A stretch of 64,000 nt of DNA, taken from positions 281,357,067 to 281,421,066 of the forward strand of contig NC_133660.1 in the NCBI RefSeq assembly GCF_037893015.1, in the 5' to 3' direction. The position numbers and the translations under genes are program-made. The stretch comes from Macrotis lagotis. Lineage: Eukaryota > Chordata > Mammalia > Peramelemorphia > Peramelidae. The stretch's first letter is position 1. Every line of letters begins with the position of its first letter. The notes beneath the pieces were generated by a model. It searched no databases. It was not told the DNA's origin and saw nothing but the letters and a program-made list of their open reading frames with translations. Below are positions 34,620 through 46,888 of this stretch, piece by piece.

Positions 34620-36910
34620 TTTCCCCTTGCTCTCCAAAATTTTGCACTGTTTCTTCCAATGGCCTGGTTTCTTGCAATGATAACAAATTCTTGCTACTTC
34701 ATTCTCAGAATAGCCACTGGTAACAGCTGGATTTTGGTTGGGAGCTGTTAAATACTTAAGCTACATAGGATACACCTTATCTTTCTTTGCCCTCGGCTCC
34801 CTTTTCTTCTGGATGTTCTCCTCTAACTATCTTTGCTAGCTGAGCAGCTAGTTCAGCTATGAACTGGGGAAGCGTAGTTTACCATTATGGCTGAGTAATT
34901 TTAATATTCCATGACAGAGTTGGTTGAAGATTGTAGAACAAAACAAGAGAGAAACTGAGTCTGTCCTCCTCCTTCCTGATCATGGATTAAACCAAACTTT
35001 GCATCAAAAAATTCTGCTAAACTATCAAAAAATTGAAATACTGTTTCATCTTGTCTTTGAATAATTTTTGATCTTTGAACAATCCACTGGTCAGGGTGGG
35101 ATAGCCTCTATTAACACTTTCCCTAGAGCTCTTGCATTTATACAGTACCTTTACTGATCTGTATAAGTTACTCAATCTGTCTCCTGAAATTCCTCGAAAG
35201 TGGCCTATTTTTTACTTTTCTAAACCAATTCTTCACTTCCCCCTTTCCAACTAAAGATAGAGTGAATTGACAACTGTCTGGGATCCCAGGGCAATAGGAC
35301 TGCAAAATAACCTGAAATATCACTAAAACCTACTAGATCTTGACGGGTGTCAGGAAAATCATTTTTCGAGGCCTGTAATTAACTTCTGTCCCATGGCTTG
35401 AATTACTATGGGACGGAATAAAGTTTAATATCCTTCTCCATTTGTAGTTGGAATGGTCTGAGAGCAGGGTCTATTTAGTACTTTAAAAGGAAATATCTCA
35501 ACAGACTCTGAATTTGGGATCTTATCTGGAGATGGGATAATCTCATTAGAAATGGGATCTTTTGGAGGAAGAGAAGGAAAATAAGATTGAATGGAAGGAT
35601 AGGAAGATGGGACAGTTGAATAAAAAGGAGAGTAGGAAGAGGAGATGGAAGAATATGGATGAGAGGACATAGAATCAGAGATATTGGGGTAAGACTAAAT
35701 AGAAGAAGTAAGAATTTAAGAAACAGATGAGATCAGAATATAAGAAATAGGAAGAGGAGAAGGAGATGAAGCTGTAGAGGAGGAACAAATTGAGGAACAA
35801 AGAGAGGAGATAATGGAAGGATTATTATTGGGGGAATGATAAGGAGATGAAATAAAAGGAAAGGAGAAAATTGGAGAACAGAAAAAAGAGGTAATGAAAG
35901 GATTAATATTGGGGTGATAACAAGGAGATGAAACAAAAGAGGGAGGAGGAGAAACTGGGGAGCAAAGAAAAGAAGGAAAGCTACTGGAATAAGGAGGAGG
36001 GGAAATAAAATGGTGAGAAAGCGGGTATTAGAAGAAAGAGAAAAAGGAAAAGAATGAGAGTGAGGAAAATCAGAAGAATAAGGAAGAGAAGAAAAAGAAG
36101 AATGAGAGAAAGGAGAAGAAAAAGGAGAAGGAAGAGTCAGTGATGAATGAAGATGACTTTCTCAGGAGAAGAAAGGCATAGATTTCCTTAAGACTAGGGA
36201 GCAGATAACAAAGAAGTTTTACTAGGATTTAGATTGTGACTCAGGTTTGCAGAGGGATGGGTCTCCCAAAACCAGAGTTTTAAGGAGGTAAAGAAGGCAA
36301 CTAATTAGGAGGAGGAACAGAAGCAGAAAAAAAAAAAAAGACAAGTCAGAGCTTTTGGAGAAGAGTGGATTTTTTTTAGGTTTTTTTTTTTCTTTTTTGC
36401 AAGGCAAATGGGGTTAAGTGGCTTGCCCAAGGCCACACAGCTAGGTAATTATTAAGTGTCTGAGACCAGATTTGAACCCAGGTACTCCTGACTCCAAGGC
36501 CGGTGCTTTATCCACTATGCCACCTAGCCATCCCCAGAGAAGAATGGATTTTGAAGATACCAGAGGCTCCTTAACATGAAGCAACATGAAGCAAAACCTT
36601 TTTATGAGCCTTAAGTGAAGAAATTTCAGTTTTATACTCTCTTTGTAGTATCTCACTAAACCAGTGATAGAAACATTTCCTATTCCTTATTAGAAGTTTT
36701 ATTAGTTTTTAAAATTAATTTTGTTTTAAGGTAGTTCAGTTTCAATCTTTTGAACATTCCTCATCTATACCAACATAATTTAGGATCATCACTTGTTAGT
36801 TTGCACCAGTGCTGACAAAATGCATGGTCTTTAGCACCATAATGCTTAGTCATATAGAAAGCAGGTGTCCTTTCTACTGGATTTCTAATCCTAGATTTCG
36901 ATTGGCCCAT
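34620..36910 (-). other. gag remains of ERV fossil 3
   Basis: On the minus strand from right to left: a matrix-like start MGQSKSRIRNPVERT near 36906; a purine-rich plus strand coding a Ser/Pro/Tyr-rich stretch (35425-36200), as in the variable part of gammaretroviral gag; a capsid-like stretch around 34900-35100; and the nucleocapsid zinc knuckle CYHCKKPGHWKKQC at about 34645-34690. It is a broken fossil. Confidence 0.75.
36375..36535 (-). mobile_element. tRNA-derived SINE in gag remains
   Basis: Full-length minus copy flanked by gagaagagtggatttt and gagaagaatggatttt. Confidence 0.95.
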
Positions 36911-37289
36911 GATCAGATACAATAAGCTACTTAAATAGCAATGACTACACAAAATCAAAACCAGAAGACACAATAAGACATTAAGCAAAAAACACATAAT
37001 ATAAACGCTGGATATGTGACTGAGAATGCCAAACAAGTCCTTTGCACTTCACCAAAAAAAAAAAAAAAAACAAACCAGAGATTTAGCCACTAGGCCACCT
37101 CACCAAAGAAATGTCACACTTAGATCTAGGCATAAGTCCTCAGTATCCATCTGGCTGCTTAAAACCAAAATAATCCCCGAAATCTGCGAGGATTCCCCAA
37201 ACCAAAGGTAACCTCTCAGAGAAACCTTCAAGTTCAAAGAAAACAAAACAGTTCAGTGTAGAGCAGTTGAGTTTCAAAAATAAAAATAA

Positions 37290-37426
37290 GGGTCAACCAG
37301 GTGGCACAGTGGATAGAGTCAGGAGGACTAAGTTCAAAGTCAGCCTCAGACACTTAATAATTACTTAGCTGTGTGACCTTGGGCAAGTCACTTAAACCCA
37401 TTGCCTTGCAAAAAAAAAAAAAAAAG
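37290..37426 (+). mobile_element. tRNA-derived SINE
   Basis: Copy with a shortened middle, between the gag start and the primer-binding site of ERV fossil 3. Confidence 0.9.
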
Positions 37427-37545
37427 GAAAAATCAAAACCTCACCTTCAAACAAGATCACTATGTCAGGCTCAAAATTTGTCCAGATTCCCTCTTGAGGT
37501 ATTGCCAGGTGGCAAAGTCTGTTTTCTTTCAAATCATTTGTCTTG

Positions 37546-37563
37546 ATCTAAGTCACAGCACAA
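37546..37563 (-). other. Primer-binding site of ERV fossil 3 (tRNA-His-like)
   Basis: Minus strand reads ttgtgctgtgacttagat. This agrees at 14 of 18 positions with the tRNA-His primer site tggtgccgtgactcggat used by HERV-H-type elements, and it lies four bases inside the LTR's terminal CA. Confidence 0.6.
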
Positions 37564-37567
37564 TTCA

Positions 37568-38012
37568 TGGTAACCCTAAAATTATAAGAACCTTAAAACA
37601 TAGGGTTAAAATAATATAACAGAAAAAATATGGATTAGATATGAAGCTTTCTTCTCTGGAATTTACCATTAACCTCTAGGTGGAGGCCATTCTAGTAATA
37701 ACTACCCCAAGCTGAGGGAGAGCAGAAAATGTATACAGCAGCAAGGGGATGGGAAACAGAATACACACAAGAGTAGACAAAACCTTAAACTTCCCTGGGG
37801 ACCATTCTATTATTTGATATCCAAGAGAACCCTTCTTCTACAAAGCTATCTTGCCTGAGCAAGGTAACATTTTACTAAGTTCAAGTCCCAGGTGGGCAGG
37901 GCAAGTTTTAAAGGACATAATTCCAGTCCTCCCAATAGCTAAGGAGAACTTTGACTAGGAATACACGGATAAAACTCACAGTGGCCATTATCATTGTTAA
38001 TACACTTTGACA
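37568..38012 (-). repeat. Right LTR (5' LTR) of ERV fossil 3
   Basis: On the minus strand it starts TGTCAAAGTG and ends GGGTTACCA. Direct-repeat partner of 29756-30221. Confidence 0.8.
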
Positions 38013-38159
38013 AAACACAAAAATCAAGTTTTAACAAGGGAAAATAATAGGTTTTGATCTGCATTCCATAGCTCTTTCTGTGGATGTGAATGGCATTTTC
38101 CATCACAAGTCTTTTAGAATTGTCTTAATCACTGTACATGTGTATGGAGGGTCATGCTT

Positions 38160-38530
38160 TCCATCTTTCGGCCTCCACACCTCTTGACAGGTTATTTCTG
38201 AAATCTCACCCCTTCTTTGCCTGTGGCTTTCCTTATCATCTTTTTATTTTAACTTTTATTTTTGCAAGGCAAATGGGGTTAATTGGCTTGCCACACAGCT
38301 AGGGAATTATTAAGTGTCTGAGGCTAGATTTGAACTCAGGTCCTCCTGACTCCAGGGCTGGTGCTCTATCCACTTCACCACCTAGCCATCCCTCCTTATC
38401 ATTTTTTAAAGCTGAACTCAAATGGTTGCTTGCCCAGGAGGTCTCCCCTGGTCCCCTTAATTAGTAATAACCTTCCCACTCAATCCTTCCAAAGCACTTT
38501 GCCTACACCTTTTTGAAATGCTCTTAAAGT
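38160..38530 (+). mobile_element. L2 LINE 3' region
   Basis: Shows the L2 pattern of a C/T-rich run, then aactcaaatggttgcttgcc; split by a SINE. Confidence 0.55.
38247..38392 (-). mobile_element. tRNA-derived SINE in L2
   Basis: Minus copy, flanked by tccttatcat on both sides. Confidence 0.92.
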
Positions 38531-38955
38531 TGTAGATTGTAGAAACATTGGGGCATTTTCCTGCTGCTGCCCACTCTCAAGGCCAATTGGATCTTTATCC
38601 AAGGCTAAGTCTTCCTTTCAGGATTTTAGAGGTGCCCCTAAGAAGGCGGAGGAAGGGTCCTTCTGCCATTCTATTGGTTCAGTCCCTTCCCATCCCCCCA
38701 CCCCATCCCTCTCTTGCTAACCACCAGTGATCAGTGCTGCAGCATCATAACCAATGAATATCCATTAGCTTTTACAAAGGGATCTTTACTGAGAAGCTAA
38801 AGCCAAAGCAGCTTCCCTCAGCCCTGTGGAAAGTGGTAGAAGCCTGCTCCCCGAAAGGCATGATGGAGGAGGTGCAATGGACACTCCTTGCTACATGTCA
38901 TGGTTCCTGAAAGCGGTTTCAGACTTATCGTGTAGAGAAGAGGGGTCTCTGGAAT
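38531..38955. other. No gene seen
   Basis: Unassigned single-copy-looking sequence. Confidence 0.5.
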
Positions 38956-39406
38956 GGCTCCCAAGAAAACAACATATAGAGTCACTACATCAATATAAAT
39001 AGAAAAAAATGACTCACCCTCTCGACAGTTCAGAAAGCTAGGGCAATTGTATTAGACCCACAATGGACTCTGTTATCCCCATCCAGAGGAAGAAAAACAA
39101 AGCAAAACACACACACGCACACACACGCGTGCACATGCACACACACTCGTGCACACACACACAGACCCAAAACAACCCTAATGAACACTTTACAAAAATG
39201 ATCTCTTATACATCTCTTTCCCTTAATCCTAATTCCTCATACTGAAAAGAACTAATCTGTAAACATGTTTTATCAAACTATGTATGTCCAATGCTAACCT
39301 GACTGTTCGCCACTGAGGGGAGGGGGGGGAAGGGAGGGCAGAAGGAAATATTGTAACTTAAAAGTATTCATGTGCATGTAGATGAAAATAAATTTAAAAA
39401 AAAAAA
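38956..39406 (+). mobile_element. L1 3' end with internal (CA)n
   Basis: The L1-type 3' segment gagaggaag/aacaaagcaaaac is interrupted by a (CA)n run (39102-39164), then continues to a G-rich run and aataaatttaaaaaaa. Confidence 0.7.
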
Positions 39407-40454
39407 GAGAGACCCAGGAAAAGAAAGAAAAGAAAAAAATGACTCACCAAAAAATTAGAAGTGACTGAATCAAAATTTTAAAGATGAAACAGGTCTTAGA
39501 TGATGAGAGATGAGAAGACACCTTCAGTGGATTCCTTTGTGGAGGTAGGGGCTCCTGTTTTCTGACTTTTTCAATGTATCCTTCAGTTCAGATGATTTTA
39601 TTCTCCCTCTCTTAAAAATATTGCTTGTTGAAGGGCAGAGAGAGGGCTATTAGGTAACTGTGGCAATGTAAGAAACAGGAACTATCAATAAAAAACAAAA
39701 AAAAACCCCAAAACTAATTGTTGTTCATTGATCTTAAAAAAAAAACCTGGGCGGTTTACAGAGAGAACACACTGGAATGGCAGCTGGAGTCAATGGCAGC
39801 CAATCCCATTGGGGAAAGACTTCAGCCTCTCGGGGAGGGTTCAAAAATCTGCTCTCACTTGTTGGGGCTTTGAGATACAAATTGTCAGAGTTCACAGCTG
39901 CTATGTTCATGCCAACATCTCCTACTTCTAGACTGGAGCTGCATGAAGACAAGGACTTGTTTGTCTTGGCTCAGTAGTTTTCTGCCTACAACAAATGCTC
40001 ATTGTCTTGCCCTGAGGCTCCAGACTGTCTCCAAACTGGACTGTCTTCAGAAAAATGAATGGATTTTTGAACCAAAATTCACTTTCTCATCCAAGAAATG
40101 AGGGCCTTGGAGGTCTCATGCAGCTTTAGAGCTCTGGGGGTTACCAAATTACATGTGCACAGGTAGCATCACCAGTTAGAGTGTAAGCAAGCTAAAGGCA
40201 GGCTCAACAAATATATAGGTATCCTCCTACTGTGCTCCCCTCCCTGCCCCCACTCCCAGCATTCCCACATTTCCTAAAAGGGACTGACAAAAATATGGGA
40301 TGGGGTCATCCATGGACTCAGGAATGATCTACATTAAATTTACATATACAACACTAATTTTTTAGAGGATTAAGCAAATTGATAGATTAGTAGGCAAAGG
40401 GAGGGGGGGGGAATGTGTGAAACAGAGGGAAGTTTCCTGCAAGATTAGAGGGGA
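39407..40454. other. No gene seen
   Basis: About 1 kb. Short overlapping open frames near 39730-39980 lack recognisable motifs or splice context. Confidence 0.5.
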
Positions 40455-40618
40455 GGGGTGGCTAGGCTCAGTGGATAGAGCACTGGCCCTGGAGTCAGGA
40501 GGACCTGAGTTCAAATCTGGCCTCAGACACTTAATAATGTCCTAGCTGTGTGGCCTTGGGCAAGCCACTTAATCCCATTGCCTGGCAAAAAAACCCCAAA
40601 AACCTAAAATAAAAAAAT
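40455..40618 (+). mobile_element. tRNA-derived SINE
   Basis: Flanked by aagattagagggga at 40441-40454 and 40619-40632. Confidence 0.95.
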
Positions 40619-40828
40619 AAGATTAGAGGGGAAGTAGACATGTCTGTGAGCTTGGGGTTGTTGAGATCAAACAAAGAAATCTGAAATGAGTTGGTAAGAT
40701 ATGAAGATGGGATAATTGGCTGAACAAGTTCTAACCAGGTGCTTAGGGGTGAAATACAGATGCTTACCAGTAGTTGAAGAAACAAGGCTAAAAATCTCAA
40801 GCATTATAAAGGTGATGATGATGATGAT

Positions 40829-41072
40829 ATCTTCTTCATTCTCAAAGAAGACCATGACATCAGGGAGAGGACGTCATGACAAGCACATGAACCAGATCTG
40901 TGTGCTGTGTTAAGTCACCAGCCTCATTTTCTTCTCCAGAGTCATCTGGGTCCAGTGGTCAGATATGGATCAGGATAACTGGAAATGGCCAAGGTCACAC
41001 AGCTAGGAAGTGTCTGAATTCAGGTCCTCCTATCTCCAGGGCACTGTCCATTGTGCCACCCTGGTTGCCTAG
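40829..41072 (-). mobile_element. SINE with RTE-like tail
   Basis: Full-length minus copy: tail cattctcaaagaagaccatg, then gagtcatctgggtccagtgg, then the tRNA-like part ending gtgccaccctggttgcc. A short GAT repeat precedes it. Confidence 0.85.
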
Positions 41073-41319
41073 GTAGTTCAGCCACCATCGTTAAGTGACT
41101 GTTGTCCTGGCACATATAGGCTAATCTTCCTGGAGGGGAGCACTTAACAAATGTTTGTTGACTGACTCCCTAATATTTTGGATGTTAGAATCAGGTTCCA
41201 AATGGCTCTTAATAGGTCTGGCATTGAGCTGAAGCCAATATGATGATGAAATTAAATTGGTAGAAATGTAAAGCCTTCACTTCGGACTTCACAAATATAA
41301 GGCAGAGCCAGCTAAAAAG

Positions 41320-41660
41320 TTGTTGCTGTTTGTCCTTTGTTTTTTGTTCATTTTTTGCAAGGCAATGGGGTTAAGTGGCTTGCCCAAGGCCACACGGCTA
41401 GGTCATTATTATGTTTCTGAGGCTAGATTTGAACCCAGGTACTCCTGACTCCAGAGCCCCTGCTCTATCCACTGTGCCACCTAGCTGCCCCTTGTTCTTT
41501 GTTTTTGAAGAAGACTACAATATCGGGGGAGTTGATATCATGACAAGCACATGAACTGAGTTTGAGTGAGAAGGGGCTGTGCCAAGTCACCAACCTCAAT
41601 CTCTCCTCCAGAGTCATTTGGGTCCATTGGACAGTTATGGTTCAGGATGACAGGAGATGG
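41320..41660 (-). mobile_element. SINE with RTE-like tail, split by a younger SINE
   Basis: The tail part before and after the younger insertion reads as one element (gttgttgctgtttgtccttt, then tttgaagaagactacaatat and gtcatttgggtccattgg). Confidence 0.75.
41345..41491 (-). mobile_element. tRNA-derived SINE nested in the RTE-tail SINE
   Basis: Flanked by ttgtcctttgttttt and ttgttctttgttttt (41330-41344 and 41492-41506). Confidence 0.93.
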
Positions 41661-41767
41661 CCCTGATACAAAGGGAGACCTCGGGCTTTTTAAGCTAAGC
41701 TCTTTTCCAGGTCTGAATGAGGCAATGACCATTTGGGGATTTGGGCTAGGTAAGAAATGAGGCAAAG

Positions 41768-41961
41768 GGGGCAGCTAGGTGGTGCAGTGAGGTGGCTAGG
41801 TGGCGCAGTTGGGCAGGCTAGGTGGCACAGTGAATAGAGCACCGGCCTTGGAGTCAGGAGTACCTGGGTTCAAATCCTACCTCAGATACTTAATAATTAC
41901 CTAGCCGTGTGGCCTTGGGCAAGCCACTTAACCCCATTGCCTAGCAAAAATCTAAAAAAAA
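41768..41961 (+). mobile_element. tRNA-derived SINE with three tandem heads
   Basis: The head is present three times in a row (ggcagctaggtggtgcagtg, ggtggctaggtggcgcagt, ggctaggtggcacagtg) before one normal body. The whole is flanked by aaatgaggcaaag at 41755-41767 and 41962-41974, so the extra heads were there at insertion. Confidence 0.95.
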
Positions 41962-42499
41962 AAATGAGGCAAAGAATGTCCTCTTTTATTTTATCAAAAA
42001 AATAAAATCAATCTGGGTGGGGTGAGACCTGCAGGGGTTCTAGTTAAGACAGAAGCAATTGCCATTTACATTCACCCTGAGCTATGGAGGCCCAAACAAG
42101 GACCAAGTGGAGCATGGGATGGGACCTGGAAAAGACCTTGGCTAGACAGTCTTCAATTTGGAAAAAGGTCAGTGAAATCTCAGTGAGTCAGCAGCGTAAC
42201 CTGGCAGCCAAAAATCAAATACTGCATGTACTATACTGAGAAATGGAGTTTTCCAGGAGACAGAACCAATTGTCCCTTTACCCTTGGCCTTAATCAAATC
42301 TTATTTGGAGCTTTGGGTTCAATTCTGGGCCCTGTGGTTAAAAAACTGGTGAAGGGAAGGGCTTGGACAGAAGAAGGTGGCTATCCTAGAGCAGAGCAGA
42401 CCTGGGGTCATGCTGACGGCCCTCAGGGATTTGAAAGGATAAGGTGAGCACCGTCTGGGGGATAAAGCACGGGCCTCACTATACCTGATTCTCCTGAAG
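41962..42499. other. No gene seen
   Basis: Unassigned sequence with no coding support. Confidence 0.5.
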
Positions 42500-43005
42500 G
42501 CCCTTTAGCGGCACCGGTTACCCCCTGGATGAAGTACCAACTCCTCTGTCTGCCATTTAAAGTTCCTCACAAATCCCTCCGATCTACTTTTCCAAATTTA
42601 TTTTACATTTCTCTCTTTCAAGTACTTTCCATTCTAGCCAAGTGGGATTATCAATTATTCCTTGAATTTAACATTGCATCCCACCTCCTTGCCTTTGCCC
42701 CAGCTGTGCTCCATGCTTGAAATGCGCTCCCTCCTCACATCTCTTCACATTCTTCATTTTCCTTATAGCTCAAGGGCCACCTTCTCCATGAAGCCTGTCC
42801 CGATTTCTCTTCCCCAGCCCCAAGCTGATGTTACTGTTTATTCCCATCTGAATTTATCTTGCATCGGTTTGTATATTGTATCTTCTTGTACAGAAGACAC
42901 TCCTTTAACCCGGGAATTGTTTCATGTTTGTCTTTAGACCCCTAACACCTAGTAAAGGGCCTGGCACATAGTAGTTGCTAAAATAAATATTTGTTGTATT
43001 GAAAT
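42500..43005 (+). mobile_element. L2 LINE 3' end
   Basis: Good L2 pattern: ctgccatttaaagttcctca, then gcatcccacctccttgcctt, ending gcctggcacatagtagttgc. Confidence 0.8.
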
Positions 43006-44530
43006 GGATAGCTTCTTAAAATATAAAGTATCAGAAGTAGAAGGCCCTCTGAGGCATCAAATTCAACCCCCTCATTTTATAGAAGAAAGAACTGAGAAAC
43101 AGAGAGAAGGGACTTGTCTAAGGCAGAATCTGAACCCAACACCTCTGATTTGAGATTCTGTCCTTTTTCCTCAGCATTTCCCTATCTTTTCCTCTTCAAG
43201 CTTCCCTGGGCAGCCAGGTCTCTGAACTTGTATGGTGCCCACCCGCCATCTCTCTTGGCATCCATGAATCAGTTATTGTTCTTTCCTTCACTGTTAATTA
43301 AAGAGGATTGGGTTTGGTGACTGTGCTTAGGAGGTAGAACTATGGGCAGGGTCTGGGCTTGTGGGCAGGAACTGCAGAGCAGGTATGAGCCTGTCAACAT
43401 ACAAGATTTAGTTTGCCCCAGCAGACTACCAAGCAGCAAGCTTTGGCAGAGTTGGACTGAGGTGTTTGGCATGTCTGGAAAAGGAAGAAAGAGCTCTGGT
43501 CAAGAGACACAGCCCACACCTGAACCCCAGTAGGTATACCTCTGAGGGGGTGGACTCTTGTGGATGGGGGCAGGGGATAGCAATGGGTCTAGAGAGGAGG
43601 CTCAGCTTTTCTCTGGAAGCTGGAGGTCCTGGACCTGCTCTGCTCTAGTTCAGGTTCAAGAGAAAGTCACGAAAGAATGCTGAAGATTTGGAATCAGGTT
43701 CTAACTCTGCAAAACTTACCAGGGGCCTTCTTTCCAGAGGTGCCACTCACCTTCCTTTTGGGTCTGCCCAACAGCCTTGGAAGTCTGACTGGGATTATGA
43801 ATCTTCTTTAATTAAGGGGGAAACTGAGGACCGAAGAGGTCAGTGTCAGCAAATTAATGGTTGAGTTGAGATTAGAACCTAAATCTTTGGATCTCCAGGT
43901 CCAGTTTACATAAATTCTTGAAGGGCAGAGATTGTCCTGTGTTTTCCCTGTACCTTCAGTCTGTGGAACAGTTCCGGTTCCTGGTACATAGAGGTGCTTG
44001 TTGGTTGTTTGGGTAGTTTGCTAATCCAGAGCTGATGGGGGGTGGAAAGAGTAGACAGGTTTGTCAATGGGACTCGAGTCTTTGGGGTCTTTCCAGAGCC
44101 CTCTAAGGCCCCTTGCAGTCCCAAGACTATGATTCTAGAATACTTCTCCAAAAACTAGAGTGCCCACCTGTAATTGCTTAGAGCAAGGGCTTGGTAAAGT
44201 CTTGAGATGGCCAGGACAGGAACCCTAAGAGCTGAATTACTTGAACCAAGAAACTGAAAGCATCTACTCTAACATCTTTCGTTTCCAAGTTTGAGTGCCC
44301 TACCCTTGCCCCAATATCTCCAGGGTCCTGCCAATGCTCAGTTCCCCAATGCAGGTGGCTCTTCATGCAACAAATCCAACATAATAGGTATTTATTAAGC
44401 AGCTACAGTATGCCAGACTCTGGGTGGGGTACTGGGGATACAAAGTAAGAAAGTGAGACTAGGCACTGCCCTCAGAGAACTTACAGTCTAGACAAGGATA
44501 CAACTATAACCCAATAAGTAAATACACGGT
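43006..44530. other. No gene seen; scattered old repeats
   Basis: 43020-43140 and 44375-44480 resemble very old SINE/LINE tails (tagtatttat/gccagactctggg type). No coding region is supported. Confidence 0.5.
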
Positions 44531-46425
44531 CATTTGACTATGGGTACCTGAGAGCGAGAAAGGAACTCTTGAAACCCTCCCAAGTTTCCCACCAAACAAC
44601 TAGAAAAACCACCTTAGAACTGATCTAGGAGTAGGGAAGCAATTTACCAGCTGAGCAGCAAAACTGTCTCACAGGAGAGGGAGGGAGGCCAGGTCCAAGA
44701 GCAGCAGAAGCCACCAGCCTTACAACTGGGAGCCTCTAGCAGGGTTCCAAGCTGGGGCAATCCACCAGTGAGGCCTCACCGTCCTTCAAGTCTAGTGCAG
44801 TAGTCTGTACCCCCAGTGACCCCAGCACAAGCTACCCCCGTTGCTGACAAGGATTGAAGCAAGACCCACCCCTGGGGCATTTACTGGGAAATGTGCCTCA
44901 TCTCTGATTGCAATCTGGCAATTGCAATCTGCCTCCTCTGCCTTCCTCTCATCTGGCCTCAACAGCAACAAGATCAAGATCAGCTAGCAGAAAGACTCTG
45001 TCAGCATAGCAACTCAGCAGCAAAGCCCCACCCTTAGAACAGGCCCTTAACTAAACCCCACACCCAAGGGAGGCCAACAGGGAGATCCCACCACCCACTA
45101 CAAGCCAGAAGGGAAGCCTACCTTCCAAAGAAAACAAGCAGCTAAACCCTGAAGCTGATGAAAGCCCGCAACAAGTCCTAGAGCTCTAGGACAAAAGACT
45201 GGGGACAGTGTCCAACTCTGACATTAAAACGCCAACTCACAAAAAAGGCAGAAAAAATGAGGAAAAAGCAAACAAAAAAAGAGATTGATAGTTATTACAG
45301 TGAGAGGGAGGATAAAGGCATAAATTTAGAAGAGGACAATTTTAAAAAGAATTTTTAAAAGCAAATTAGATAAGTAAAATAAAAATGGGGGGGGAAGAAA
45401 TGAGAGTAATGCAAAAGAATCATGAAAAAAGAGTCAATAGCATGGGAAAAGATATGCAAAAATTTACTAAGGAAAATAACTCCCTAAAAATAGAATTGGT
45501 CAAATGGAAAGGGAAGCACACAAGCTCACTAAAGAAAATACTTAAAAATTCAAGTTGAAAAAGTATAAACTAATGACTACAAGACACCACAATACAATAA
45601 AATAAAATAAAAAAAGTAAAAAAAACAAAAAAAAGAAGAAAATGTGAAATTTCTCATTGGAAAAACAACCAACCTAGAAAATAGATCCAGGAGAGATAAT
45701 AGAAGAATTGTTGTACTATCTGAAAGTCATAATCAAAAAAAGAGCCTGGACAACATTTTTCAAGGAATTAAAAAAGAAAACTGCCCTGATATATTAGAAC
45801 CAGAGGACAAAATAGAAATTGAAAGACTCCATCAATCACCACCTGAAAGAGATCCTGAAACTGGAAATTCCTCAACTATCACAGCCAAATGCCAGAGCTC
45901 AGAGATGGAGAAAATATTGCAAACAGACCAAAAGTTACAATCCAAATATGAAGAAGCTGCAGGCAGGATTACATAGGGTTTGGCAGCTTTCATATTAATG
46001 AACCAGAGCAGTTGGAATATGATATACCAGAAGGCAAAGCCAGTACAGTTACAACCGAGTCACCTATCTAGCAAAACTGAATAAAATCCTTTTTTTTTCA
46101 GGTTTTTGCAAGGCAATGGGATTAAGTGACTTGCCCAAGGCCACACAGCTAGATCATTATTAAATGTCTGAGGCTGGATTTGAACTTAGGTACTCCTGAC
46201 TTCAGGGCCAGTGCTCTATCCACTGCACCACCCAGGCAGCCCAAATATAATCTTTTAAAAGATTTATTTAATGAAATTGAGAACTTGCAAGCATTTCTAA
46301 TTAAAAAATCAGAGCTGAATAAAACATTGATCTCCAAATACAAAAGTCAAGAGAAACATAAAAAAAAAACCAAGAAAGGGAAAACAAGAAATTCATTATG
46401 GTCAAACTGTTTATGTTTCTATATG
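44531..46425 (+). mobile_element. L1 5' half (5' UTR and ORF1), HAL1-like
   Basis: GC-richer 5' UTR-like part (44531-45290), then an A-rich ORF1. The block at 45644-45973 has the L1 ORF1p hallmark NLENRSRRDNRRIVVLSE and a following segment like IERLHQSPPERDP. ORF2 is absent, and the sequence continues with a segment (yDIPEGKA-like) to an A-rich end near 46420. ORF1 is interrupted upstream, so it is inactive. Confidence 0.75.
46089..46242 (-). mobile_element. tRNA-derived SINE in the L1 5' half
   Basis: Minus copy, full length. Confidence 0.92.
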
Positions 46426-46454
46426 GCAAAATAGTATTTATAACTCTTTATTTC

Positions 46455-46545
46455 ACTTGGAGCAATTAGGAGGATTTCAAATCCAATCTCAACCACTTAC
46501 TAGCTGTGTGACTCTGGGCCAGTCACTTAACCCTGTTAGTCACTG
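46455..46545 (+). mobile_element. Old tRNA-derived SINE fragment
   Basis: tttcaaatccaatctcaacc, then ctgtgtgactctgggccagt. Confidence 0.6.
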
Positions 46546-46888
46546 GGCTAAGCCTATTCATCTTTGGGACCCTAACCTGTTGGAATCCATCAATCTATCT
46601 CAATTAATCTCAATTAAACTATGTTCAGTTGTGGAAGGTACTTGAAATTCCAGTGACATTTCACCTGAAGAGCGTTTGATTAAGCTGGGAATATTTGGCC
46701 AAACCCTAGAGGTCATCTGCAAATTAATAAGTGAGTTTATAAGAGAGTCATTTGAAAGATTGTATCAAGCAGGGGATTCCAATGGGGTCCCTAAGGAAGA
46801 AGCCTAGATGGAAGGAAAGGCATTGATTTACATCTCCTTCTTCACTCTTTTGCCAGAGGATGGCCTTGAGGGATCTTGGCCATTCCAT

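Larger units (their letters stand above)
29756..38012 (-). mobile_element. Endogenous retrovirus fossil 3, gammaretrovirus-like, paired LTRs
   Basis: Two LTRs (29756-30221 and 37568-38012) of about 450 bp, same orientation and TG...CA ends, bound an 8.3-kb minus-strand element. A polypurine tract lies against the left (3') LTR at 30222-30239. A primer-binding site resembling tRNA-His lies just inside the right (5') LTR at 37546-37563. Gag remains lie at about 34620-36910: a MGQSKS myristoylation-type start, a Pro/Ser-rich part, a capsid-like part and a CCHC zinc knuckle. Pol and env were not recognised. It is broken with many breaks and carries later SINE insertions and a KNSTRN retrocopy. 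LTR divergence is high, so it is old. Confidence 0.82.
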
